Shown piece by piece: positions 7,576 through 14,456 of a DNA stretch of 34,602 bases. The notes below the pieces were generated by a model. That model worked only from the letters and a program-made list of their open reading frames with translations. It was not told where the DNA came from and did not search any database. A program made the translations under genes and the position numbers. Each line of letters begins with the position of its first letter. Position 1 is the first letter of the stretch. This DNA is from JAULUH01 sp032111745 (GTDB lineage: Bacteria; Chloroflexota; Anaerolineae; JAAEKA01), in NCBI GenBank assembly GCA_032111745.1, contig JAULUH010000071.1, positions 1-34,602 on the forward strand. Reading direction: 5' to 3'.

Positions 7576-9150
7576 ATGGCCAAACCACCCGTCAAGATCA
7601 CCTACGCCACCCTGAGCGCAGCCAGCCCGGAACTGCACGCCGCCTTCGATCAGGCCGTCGCCGACCAGAAGGCCAGGTTCGGCACCGCCTACCCCATGTT
7701 AATTGCCGGTGAGGAAGTCCGGGCCGCCGACATCTTTGAGGACCGCAGTCCCATCGATACCGGCTGGCTCATCGGCACCTTTCCCAAGGGGACGAGGCAA
7801 CACGGCCAGCAAGCCCTGGCCGCCGCCCGCGGCGCCTTCCCCGGTTGGAAGAACACACCCTGGCAGGATCGGATCGCCCTCCTGCGCCAGGCCGCCGACT
7901 TGATCAGCGAGCGCAGCATCCGGATCGGCGCCGCCGTATCCCTGGAGATTGGCAAAAACCGGCTCGAAGCCCTGGGCGATGTCGAGGAGACCGCCGATCT
8001 GATCCGCTATTACTGCGATCAGATGGAGGCCAATGGCGGTTTCGTCAAGACCATGCAGCAAGAGTCCCCCAAGCATCACAACACCAGCTTTCTCAAGCCC
8101 TACGGGGTCTGGGTCGTGATCTCACCCTTCAACTTTCCCTTTGCCCTGGCCGGCGGTCCCAGCGGCGCCGCCCTGGTGGCAGGCAATACCGTTGTCTTCA
8201 AGCCGGCTTCAGACACCCCGCTCAGCGGCTGGCTGCTCACCGAATGCCTGCGCGATGCCGGAATACCTGCCGGCGTGTTCAATTTCGTGACCGGGCCCGG
8301 CAGCACCATCGGCGAGGAGCTCATCTCCAATCCCGAGGTCGATGGCATCACCTTCACCGGTTCTTACCCCGTTGGCATGCACATCTACCAGACCTTTGCC
8401 CACGGCAAATGGCCGCGGCCCTGCATTGCCGAGATGGGCGGCAAGAACGCCACCATCGTCAGCCGCAAGGCCGACCTGGACAAGGCAGCCATGGGCGTCA
8501 TGCGCAGCGCGTTTGGCCTCACCGGCCAGAAGTGCTCCGCCTGCAGCCGCGTCTACGTCGAACAACCGGTCAAGGATGCCTTCGTGGAAAAACTGGTGAC
8601 ACTCACCAGCAAGATGCAGTTGGGTGACCCCACGCGCCAGGACGTATTCATGGGCCCTGCCGCCAACAAGGGTGCCTATCGCGACTTCCAGGGCTACGTG
8701 GAAACCCTGGGACGGGACGGCCGCGTCCTCGCCGGTGGCAAGGTCCTCGACGAAGGCGACTTCGCCAGGGGCTACTTCGTCGCCCCCACCATCGTCGACG
8801 ACCTGCCCCTGGATCACCCCCTCTGGAAGGAAGAGATGTTCCTGCCTGTCGTGGCCATCGCCGGCGTCTCCTCCCTGGCCGAGGCCATGCAGCACGCTAA
8901 CGACAGCTCCTACGGCCTCACCGGTGGCTTCTTCAGCGAGGATCGGGAAGAGGTGGCCTGGTACCTCGACAACATCGAAGCCGGCGTCGTCTACATCAAC
9001 AGGTCGGCCGGTGCCACCACCGGTGCCTGGCCCGGCTTCCAGACCTTCGGCGGCTGGAAGGGCAGCGGCAGCACCGGCAAGAACGGCGGCGGCCCCTACT
9101 ACGTGCAGCAGTACATGCACGAACAATCCCAGACCGTCGTCGACTCCTAA
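7576..9150 (+). CDS. Aldehyde dehydrogenase, L-glutamate gamma-semialdehyde (P5C) dehydrogenase type
   Basis: A 524-residue NAD(P)-dependent aldehyde dehydrogenase. The catalytic set is visible: N186 in S-P-F-N-F-P-F, general base E286 in I-A-E-M-G-G-K-N, and nucleophile C320 in G-Q-K-C-S-A-C. The T-G-Q-K-C-S-A context and the ~520-residue length fit the monofunctional P5C dehydrogenase group, as in Thermus, which oxidises glutamate semialdehyde to glutamate. The ATG at 7576 is preceded by GAGGAG (7563-7568). With the upstream aminotransferase it could complete ornithine-to-glutamate conversion, or oxidise another omega-aminoaldehyde; the substrate assignment is inference. A hairpin at 9186-9216 ends the unit. 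Confidence is very high for the family and moderate for the substrate. Confidence 0.9.
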   Translation: MAKPPVKITYATLSAASPELHAAFDQAVADQKARFGTAYPMLIAGEEVRAADIFEDRSPIDTGWLIGTFPKGTRQHGQQALAAARGAFPGWKNTPWQDRIALLRQAADLISERSIRIGAAVSLEIGKNRLEALGDVEETADLIRYYCDQMEANGGFVKTMQQESPKHHNTSFLKPYGVWVVISPFNFPFALAGGPSGAALVAGNTVVFKPASDTPLSGWLLTECLRDAGIPAGVFNFVTGPGSTIGEELISNPEVDGITFTGSYPVGMHIYQTFAHGKWPRPCIAEMGGKNATIVSRKADLDKAAMGVMRSAFGLTGQKCSACSRVYVEQPVKDAFVEKLVTLTSKMQLGDPTRQDVFMGPAANKGAYRDFQGYVETLGRDGRVLAGGKVLDEGDFARGYFVAPTIVDDLPLDHPLWKEEMFLPVVAIAGVSSLAEAMQHANDSSYGLTGGFFSEDREEVAWYLDNIEAGVVYINRSAGATTGAWPGFQTFGGWKGSGSTGKNGGGPYYVQQYMHEQSQTVVDS

Positions 9151-9185
9151 GCCGCCAACCGTCAGCTTCCTGGATCACCTGGAAA

Positions 9186-9216
9186 GGCACCGGTCCTTTA
9201 GCTGCGGACCGGTGCC
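9186..9216 (+). terminator. Hairpin terminator after the aldehyde dehydrogenase
   Basis: Perfect 11-bp arms GGCACCGGTCC (9186-9196) and GGACCGGTGCC (9206-9216) enclose a 9-base loop. The following tract (cttct) is only weakly T-rich. Confidence 0.7.
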
Positions 9217-9409
9217 CTTCTGCCAGGGGTACCCTCCTCTGCGTCGGTTCTATCTCGTCGTCGGGGTAGCCTGCTGTGGCCGCCCGGCCCTCCGTGGCCG
9301 CGTCTGTTTCTCACCCCCCCATACCTGCGCCAAATCCCCCATCCGTAGGGGCGGGGTCTTCCCGCCCTCTGGTCTCCCCGCCCTCCGCCATCCCACAGAC
9401 CCCCGCATT
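9217..9409. other. Gene-free spacer with a GTAGGGGCGGG-type inverted repeat
   Basis: This pyrimidine-rich spacer has no gene. At 9349-9367 a perfect 7-bp hairpin, GGGCGGG-gtctt-CCCGCCC, is preceded by GTA. The 9-mer GTAGGGGCG (9345-9353) recurs in reverse complement at 28499-28507. It looks like a remnant of a short dispersed intergenic repeat. Confidence 0.45.
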
Positions 9410-9438
9410 TTGGCCCTTCGCTAGGGTGATGCTATACT
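9410..9438 (+). promoter_or_regulatory. Sigma-70 promoter for the glycosyltransferase
   Basis: TTGGCC (9410-9415) and TATACT (9433-9438) are 17 bases apart; the -35 is the same as that of the DUF6504 promoter. The predicted start lies near 9445. That excludes a Shine-Dalgarno-led TTG start at 9445 and favours the TTG at 9496, which has GGAG at 9485-9488. Confidence 0.6.
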
Positions 9439-9495
9439 CTCCCGTTGTACCCCGTTTCCTTGAACCCGGGGACGATCACCGTCTGGAGAACCCCC

Positions 9496-11016
9496 TTGCT
9501 TCTTGTCTCCTGGTTACACGCGCTGGTAGCCATTGCCCTGGCCGCCTACGGCGCCAATGCCCTGGTCCTCACCCTGATCTACTGGCGCCAACGCCACCTG
9601 GCCCATTCCGAGCCCCCACCACCAGCAGAATGGCCGCCGGTAACCGTCCAGCTCCCCGTCTTCAACGAGCTCCACGTGGTGGAGCGATTGATCGAGGCCA
9701 TGGCCCGGCTGGACTACCCCCGCGATCGCCTGCAGGTCCAGGTACTTGACGACTCCACCGATGAGACCCTGGCCCTGGCCTGCGCTGCCGCCGAATCCCA
9801 ACGCGCCGCCGGCCTCGATGTCGAGGTGCTCCACCGCCAGGACCGCTCAGGCTACAAGGCCGGCGCCCTGGCCGCCGCGCTGCCCGCGGCTACCGGGGAG
9901 TTCATCGCCATCTTCGACGCCGATTTCGTGCCGCCTCCCGATTTCCTGCGCCGTACCGTGCCCCACCTCATGGCCTTGCCCCAGGCCGGCTTCGTGCAGA
10001 CACGCTGGGCCCATCTCAACGACAGCTATTCCTGGCTGACCCGGGCCCAGGCCCTGGCCCTGGACGGCCATTTCGTGGTCGAGCAGACCATCCGCCAACG
10101 CAACGGCTGCTTCTTCGGCTTCAACGGCAGTGCCGGCCTGTGGCGCCGCACCTGCATCGACGCGGCCGGCGGCTGGCAAGCCGATACCCTGTGCGAGGAC
10201 CTCGACCTGAGCTACCGCGCCCAGCTGCAGGGCTGGCAAGGCCTCTACCTGCCCCAGGTGTCGGCCCCCGCCGAGATCCCACCCCAGCTGGCTGCCTTCA
10301 AGCGCCAGCAGTCCCGCTGGGCCACCGGTTCCATCCAGACCCTGCGCAAGCTGGGCTGGCAGGTAGCTTGCGCTAATCGTCCCTTCCCCGTACGTGGCCA
10401 GGGCCTGCTCCATCTGAGCGCCTACCTGAGCCATCCGCTCATGCTGCTGCTGCTGCTACTCACCTTACCCCTGCTCTGGTTCGGCTCCGGCACGGAAAAC
10501 CCGCTGCGCTGGCTGCTGGCCTATCTGGGCCTGGCCAGCGCCGGCCCACCTCTCCTGTATACTGTGGCCCAACAGCAGCTCCACCCACGCAGGTGGCTGG
10601 CCCGTATGGCTGCGCTGCCGGTCCTGATGCTGCTGGGTACCGGCATCGCCCTGGAGAACACCCTGGCCGTTGCCCGGGGCCTGCGGCGACGGCCCACAGC
10701 CTTTCTGCGCACCCCAAAGTTTCACGTGGAAAGCAGCCTGGATCAGTGGCAGAACCGGCCCTACGCCCTCCCCCTCACCGGCATCGTCGTCGGTGAGCTG
10801 TTCCTGGCCGCCTACGCCCTGCTCACCGTGTTCGCCGCCGCGACCCGGGGCCATCTCTACGCCGTGCCCTTCCTGCTGCTCTTCGTGGGAGGCTTCGGCC
10901 TGGTCGCGCTGTTGGGCCTGGTCCAGGGTTGGCAGCGCCAGCGACCCCGCCGCCAGGCCAGGGACGATCGCAACCATCTGCCTGATGCCCGCTGGCCAAT
11001 GGCCGATACCCCCTAA
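9496..11016 (+). CDS. Processive family 2 glycosyltransferase (cellulose-synthase-like, membrane)
   Basis: A 506-residue membrane glycosyltransferase. An N-terminal transmembrane helix precedes a GT-A domain with all four motifs of processive GT2 enzymes: D85-D86-S-T, D141-x-D143 (F-D-A-D-F), E234-D235-x-D237 and Q271-Q-x-R274-W275. Four to five C-terminal transmembrane helices follow (about 300-325, 335-360, 375-400 and 430-485). Proteins of this shape are CesA/CsLA-like and make beta-linked glucan, mannan or related glycans at the cytoplasmic membrane. No PilZ domain or partner subunit is present, so the product is unknown. I chose the TTG at 9496 for its GGAG site; an in-frame TTG at 9445 would be leaderless and add 17 residues. 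It is convergent with the thiolase, with a hairpin between. Confidence 0.88.
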   Translation: MLLVSWLHALVAIALAAYGANALVLTLIYWRQRHLAHSEPPPPAEWPPVTVQLPVFNELHVVERLIEAMARLDYPRDRLQVQVLDDSTDETLALACAAAESQRAAGLDVEVLHRQDRSGYKAGALAAALPAATGEFIAIFDADFVPPPDFLRRTVPHLMALPQAGFVQTRWAHLNDSYSWLTRAQALALDGHFVVEQTIRQRNGCFFGFNGSAGLWRRTCIDAAGGWQADTLCEDLDLSYRAQLQGWQGLYLPQVSAPAEIPPQLAAFKRQQSRWATGSIQTLRKLGWQVACANRPFPVRGQGLLHLSAYLSHPLMLLLLLLTLPLLWFGSGTENPLRWLLAYLGLASAGPPLLYTVAQQQLHPRRWLARMAALPVLMLLGTGIALENTLAVARGLRRRPTAFLRTPKFHVESSLDQWQNRPYALPLTGIVVGELFLAAYALLTVFAAATRGHLYAVPFLLLFVGGFGLVALLGLVQGWQRQRPRRQARDDRNHLPDARWPMADTP

Positions 11017-11050
11017 CCTGCCACTCTGGCCCCCAACGCGCCGGCTGCGC

Positions 11051-11077
11051 CAGGAGCCTCAAGGCCTGGGGCTCCTG
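11051..11077. terminator. Hairpin between convergent glycosyltransferase and thiolase
   Basis: Perfect 8-bp arms CAGGAGCC (11051-11058) and GGCTCCTG (11070-11077) flank an 11-base loop in the convergent spacer. There is no T-run, so a terminator role is inferred from position. Confidence 0.5.
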
Positions 11078-11129
11078 ATAAGTCCACCCGGTTCACTTCC
11101 GCCGCCGGCATGCCGCTCCGCTCTGGCTC

Positions 11130-11180
11130 CCCGGTCCTGGCTCCCCTCTGCTCTCTTTGTGCCTTTGCGGTAAGCCTCCG
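11130..11180. repeat. Degenerate pyrimidine-rich string of the ctctttgtgcctttgcgg type
   Basis: This non-coding stretch carries phrases like ctctgctctctttgtgcc and tttgcgg. They resemble the strings at 14342-14440 and 5876-5895. They appear to be short degenerate intergenic repeats and have no coding signature. Confidence 0.4.
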
Positions 11181-11211
11181 GCGTTCGTGTCCCAGCAGCC
11201 TGGTAACCCCG

Positions 11212-12483
11212 TTACAGCCACTCTATGATGGTCGTCTCCCCCTGTCCCACGCCGACGCACAGGGTCACCAGCCCATAGCGCACCGAGCCCGGCACCACAG
11301 CATTTCGCCGCTTCATCTCATGCACCAGCGTCGTCAACAGCCTGGCCCCTGAGCAGCCCAACGGGTGCCCCAGGGCGATCGCACCACCATTGACATTGGT
11401 GATCTCGTGGCGCAGGCCCAGCTCCCGTATGCACGCGATGGCCTGCACAGCGAATGCCTCGTTGATCTCGATCAACCCGATGTCCTCTATGGCCAGGCCT
11501 GCCCGCGCCAGTGCCTTGCGGGTGGCCGGCACCGGACCCAGCCCCATGGTGCGCGGATCCACCCCGGCCGCCGACGACGTAACAACCCGGGCCAATGGCC
11601 GCAGGCCGAGCTGGTCCGCCTTCTGCGCCGAGGTCACCAGCACAGCTGCGGCCCCATCGTTGATGCCGCTGGCGTTGCCCGCCGTTACCGTGCCCCCCTG
11701 GCGAAAGATCGGCGCCAGCCTCGCCAGCTGCTCGAGGGACGTGTCCAGCTCGATCGACCCGTCCGCACCGCGCCGATAGCGCGGATGCTCGTCGGTATCC
11801 ACGACCAGCGCAGGGCCCTTGCGCTGCGGAATCTCCACCGGGACGATCTCTTCCCGCAACCATCCGGCCTGCATCGCAGCCACCGCCCGCCGCTGGCTCT
11901 CGAAGGCAAAGGCATCCTGCTCTTCCCGCGTGATGGGACCCCCCGTCACACCACCAGCCAGGCTTAGCTCATAGATGTTCTCAGCCGTCTCCCCCAGCGG
12001 TTCCAACGCAAACATAGCCTCCATGGCCGGGTTGGGGAAGCGCCAGCCCAGGGTCGTGTCATAGAGCGTGGTGTGCCCCGTGGGATAGCCGCGCTCGGGC
12101 TTGGCCAAGGCATAGGGCGAGCGACTCATGGACTCCACCCCACCGGCGATGTAGATGACTCCCTCCCCCACGCGAATGGCTCGCGCGGCCTGGTTGATGG
12201 CGTTGAGGCCGGACGCACACAGCCGATTCATGGTGACGCCGGCCACGCCCTGGGGTAGCCCGGCCAACAGCAGCGCCATGCGCGCTACGTCGCGGTTGTC
12301 CTCGCCGGCCTGGTTGGCACAGCCGAGGTACACCTCCTCCACCTCAGCCGGGTCGATGCCAGTCCTGCGTATGATCTCCTTGATCACTACCGCAGCCAGG
12401 TCGTCCGGCCGCACCGCCGCCAGGACTCCCCCATGCTTGCCTACCGGCGTGCGCACCGCGTCGATGATCACTGCTTCGTGCAT
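11212..12483 (-). CDS. Thiolase, acetyl-CoA C-acyltransferase family
   Basis: A 423-residue type II thiolase, which cleaves 3-ketoacyl-CoA with CoA or condenses two acetyl-CoA. Nucleophile C89 sits in N-R-L-C-A-S-G-L-N-A. The C-terminal half has N-E-A-F, the catalytic histidine in G-G-A-I-A-L-G-H-P-L-G (about residue 374) and the second cysteine in L-C-V-G-V-G-Q-G (about 409). The length, slightly above 400, is closest to beta-ketoadipyl/3-ketoacyl-CoA thiolases (PcaF/FadA-like), but chain-length preference cannot be read from sequence. It stands alone on the minus strand, divergent from the glutaredoxin-like gene and without beta-oxidation partners, so it is probably monocistronic. The ATG at 12483 begins a canonical N-terminus (E-A-V-I-I-D-A-V-R-T-P). 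Confidence 0.93.
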   Translation of the reverse strand: MHEAVIIDAVRTPVGKHGGVLAAVRPDDLAAVVIKEIIRRTGIDPAEVEEVYLGCANQAGEDNRDVARMALLLAGLPQGVAGVTMNRLCASGLNAINQAARAIRVGEGVIYIAGGVESMSRSPYALAKPERGYPTGHTTLYDTTLGWRFPNPAMEAMFALEPLGETAENIYELSLAGGVTGGPITREEQDAFAFESQRRAVAAMQAGWLREEIVPVEIPQRKGPALVVDTDEHPRYRRGADGSIELDTSLEQLARLAPIFRQGGTVTAGNASGINDGAAAVLVTSAQKADQLGLRPLARVVTSSAAGVDPRTMGLGPVPATRKALARAGLAIEDIGLIEINEAFAVQAIACIRELGLRHEITNVNGGAIALGHPLGCSGARLLTTLVHEMKRRNAVVPGSVRYGLVTLCVGVGQGETTIIEWL

Positions 12484-12568
12484 CGCGAAACCTCGCTCTT
12501 TGCCAACCTGCCAGAGGCAGCCAGTGGCTGCCGTCCGCTGCCCAATGATCGGCCTGGCCTCCTGCGAT

Positions 12569-12597
12569 TTGCCAGGTACCCCATTCTACCATAGAAT
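12569..12597 (+). promoter_or_regulatory. Sigma-70 promoter for the glutaredoxin-like gene
   Basis: TTGCCA (12569-12574) and TAGAAT (12592-12597) are 17 bases apart. The -10 lies within the near-palindrome ATTCTAccATAGAAT, so a TAGAAT also reads on the minus strand toward the thiolase. A small inverted repeat, GGGTAG-N5-CTACCC (12602-12618), covers the expected start site and may be an operator or leader hairpin. Confidence 0.6.
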
Positions 12598-12645
12598 CCA
12601 GGGGTAGGTCGACTACCCGTCTATGCGTTCACCAGGAGGAGCCCG

Positions 12646-12930
12646 GTGAAGACCGTAGCAGAACCGCCAGCCCACATCGTCGTCTACGCCACACCCTATT
12701 GCGGCGACACCCGCCGCGCGCGGCGCGTGCTGGACGAGCTGCAGGTGGCCTATGAGTTCGTCGATATCCGGCAGGACCAGAATGCGGCCCGACTGGTGGA
12801 GGAGATCAATGATGGCTTCCGCAGCTCCCCTACCATCGTCTTCCCGGATGGCTCGATCCTGGTCGAGCCCTCGGATAGCACTTTGCGCGCGAAGCTTCGG
12901 GAGCTGCCGCCGGCCGGCACCACCCTGTAG
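12646..12930 (+). CDS. Glutaredoxin-like (mycoredoxin-type) thiol oxidoreductase
   Basis: A 94-residue thioredoxin-fold protein. V-V-Y-A-T-P-Y-C19-G-D-T22 supplies a monothiol C-x-x-T active site, and S-P-T-I-V-F provides the cis-proline loop. This matches the glutaredoxin-like or mycoredoxin group that reduces mixed disulfides with low-molecular-weight thiols. The GTG at 12646 has a strong AGGAGGA site 6 bases upstream. The AcnX gene starts within about 40-90 bases downstream on the same strand, so the two may be co-transcribed. An Fe-S or redox-protection role for the AcnX enzyme is possible but speculative. Confidence 0.85.
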   Translation: MKTVAEPPAHIVVYATPYCGDTRRARRVLDELQVAYEFVDIRQDQNAARLVEEINDGFRSSPTIVFPDGSILVEPSDSTLRAKLRELPPAGTTL

Positions 12931-13016
12931 CCTCCAACACCCTGCTCCCCCCGCAAAGGTAGAACCAAGTGCAGCACCCGACCCCCGAAGAACAACCCCA
13001 CCTCACCGGACCTTCC

Positions 13017-14336
13017 ATGACCGATCACCGATCACCGATCACCGATCACCGATCACCGATCACCGATCACCTCCTGCATCTGACCGCCGAAGAACAATCC
13101 CTCCTCTCCGGTGCCGCCGGTCCCGGCGTGCAAAGGGCCATGGAAATCGTGGCGACCTTGGGGCGCATCTATGGCGCCCCCGACCTGGTGCCCGTCACCC
13201 ATGTCCAGATCGCCGGTGTCAGCTACAAGAACCTCGGCGACGCCGGGGTGGCCTTTCTGAACGAATGGGCCGACCTCGGCGCCCAGGTACGCGTGCCCAC
13301 TACCCTCAATCCTGCCGGCATGGAGATGGACCGCTGGCAGGATATGGGCATCGACCCTGCCTTTGCCCTTCCCCAGCTCAGCGCCGTCGCTGCCTTTGAG
13401 AAAATGGGCGTCACGCCCACCATGAGCTGCACACCCTATCTCTTTCCTGAATACACCCCCCGCCGCGGCGACCACCTGGCCTGGGCCGAGAGCTCGGCCG
13501 TCATCTTCGCCAACTCTGTGCTAGGCGCCCGCAGCAACCGGGAAGGCGGCCCCTCAGCCCTGGCCGCAGCCATCGTCGGCCGCACTCCCCGCTATGGCTA
13601 CCACCTGGATCAGGGCCGCCAGGCCGACATTGTGGTCGAGGTGCGGTGCCCGGTCCGTGATGTGGCGGACTTCGGCGCGCTCAGCTACGTCGTGGGCAAA
13701 CAGGTCGGCAACGCCTGCCTGTGGTTCGCCGACCTGGCCGGGCAACTGCCCCCCTTGCCCACTGATGTAACCGAGGGCGACGACGCCAGCGACCGGCTCA
13801 AGACCCTCGGCGCCGGGCTGGCCGCCTATGGCGCCGTGGCCCTCTACCACATCGCCGGCTACACGCCCGAGGCCAGTGATCAAGGCGCGGCCTTGATTAA
13901 GCCCGGCGCCCGGCGCCTGGTCGTCGACAGCCTCGATCCCGGCTATCAGGTCATGGACGCCGATCCCGACCTGGTTGAGATCGACCTGGTGACCGTCGGC
14001 TGTCCTCACGCCAGCCTCAACGAGATAAGGCAGATCGCGGCTGTCCTGCAGGACAGGCAGCTCGCTACCCAGCTCTGGGTCACCACGGCCCGCATCACCC
14101 GGGAACGGGCCAGGGAGGCCGGTTGGGTAGCCACCATCGAGGCCGCCGGCGGCCAGGTGGTTGCCGACACCTGTGCCGTCGTCGCGCCCGTCCGCTCCAT
14201 CGGCATTACTACCATGGCCACCAACGCCGGCAAGATGGCCTGCTACGCCCCCGCCCACAGCAAGGTCAAGATGCGCTACGGCAGCCTGGAACAGTGCATC
14301 GACGCTGCCCTCACCGGTACCTGGCGCACCACCTGA
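13017..14336 (+). CDS. Aconitase X (AcnX, DUF521) large subunit
   Basis: A 439-residue AcnX catalytic domain, covering the family core from L-H-L-T-A-E-E-Q onward, including Q-I-A-G-V-S-Y-K-N-L-G-D-A-G. Cysteines in T-M-S-C-T-P-Y, D-T-C-A-V-V and K-M-A-C-Y-A-P are likely Fe or Fe-S ligands. Family members dehydrate cis-3-hydroxy-L-proline or, in archaea, phosphomevalonate. No swivel domain (DUF126) is fused and none is encoded in the window, so a small subunit must be elsewhere or absent. The family would normally start just before L-T-A-E-E-Q; instead the frame is open through a 7-bp tandem repeat that encodes T-D-H-R-S-P-I units. I chose the ATG at 13017; a GTG at 12969 is the alternative. 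Neither has a clear Shine-Dalgarno sequence. Confidence 0.85.
   Translation: MTDHRSPITDHRSPITDHLLHLTAEEQSLLSGAAGPGVQRAMEIVATLGRIYGAPDLVPVTHVQIAGVSYKNLGDAGVAFLNEWADLGAQVRVPTTLNPAGMEMDRWQDMGIDPAFALPQLSAVAAFEKMGVTPTMSCTPYLFPEYTPRRGDHLAWAESSAVIFANSVLGARSNREGGPSALAAAIVGRTPRYGYHLDQGRQADIVVEVRCPVRDVADFGALSYVVGKQVGNACLWFADLAGQLPPLPTDVTEGDDASDRLKTLGAGLAAYGAVALYHIAGYTPEASDQGAALIKPGARRLVVDSLDPGYQVMDADPDLVEIDLVTVGCPHASLNEIRQIAAVLQDRQLATQLWVTTARITRERAREAGWVATIEAAGGQVVADTCAVVAPVRSIGITTMATNAGKMACYAPAHSKVKMRYGSLEQCIDAALTGTWRTT
13021..13069 (+). repeat. 7-bp tandem repeat CCGATCA x7 inside the AcnX 5' coding end
   Basis: Seven perfect copies of CCGATCA (49 bp) follow the ATG at 13017 directly. Because 7 is not a multiple of 3, gain or loss of a unit changes the frame; three units restore it and add seven residues. 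Confidence 0.97.
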
Positions 14337-14341
14337 CCTGT

Positions 14342-14440
14342 TTCCTTCCCTGCGCTCTCTGCGCCTCTGCTCCGGCTCTTCGGCCCCTACTCTCCTCTGC
14401 GCCCCCGCATCCTCTCTGCGGTTCCCCTCTGGGTCTCCTC
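14342..14440. repeat. Pyrimidine-rich degenerate intergenic strings
   Basis: Between AcnX and the nuclease gene the plus strand is almost pure C/T with recurring ctctgcg, cctctg and ctctgcggttcc phrases. These resemble the string at 11130-11180. No open frame or hairpin of note was found. Confidence 0.45.
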
Positions 14441-14456
14441 TGGTCCAGCGTTCCCT

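Noticed and set aside
8209..9126. Long open minus-strand frame opposite the aldehyde dehydrogenase
   Set aside because: Its translation is Gly/Ala/Val-rich with no recognisable domain, and the plus strand encodes a complete enzyme with catalytic residues; it is a GC-rich antisense shadow.
12583..12588. Minus-strand TAGAAT as thiolase promoter
   Set aside because: It arises from the palindromic shape of the glutaredoxin -10 region and no acceptable -35 is found at 16-18 bases on that strand.
13021..13069. CRISPR-like array
   Set aside because: The unit is a perfect 7-bp tandem repeat without spacers, so it is a microsatellite-type repeat.
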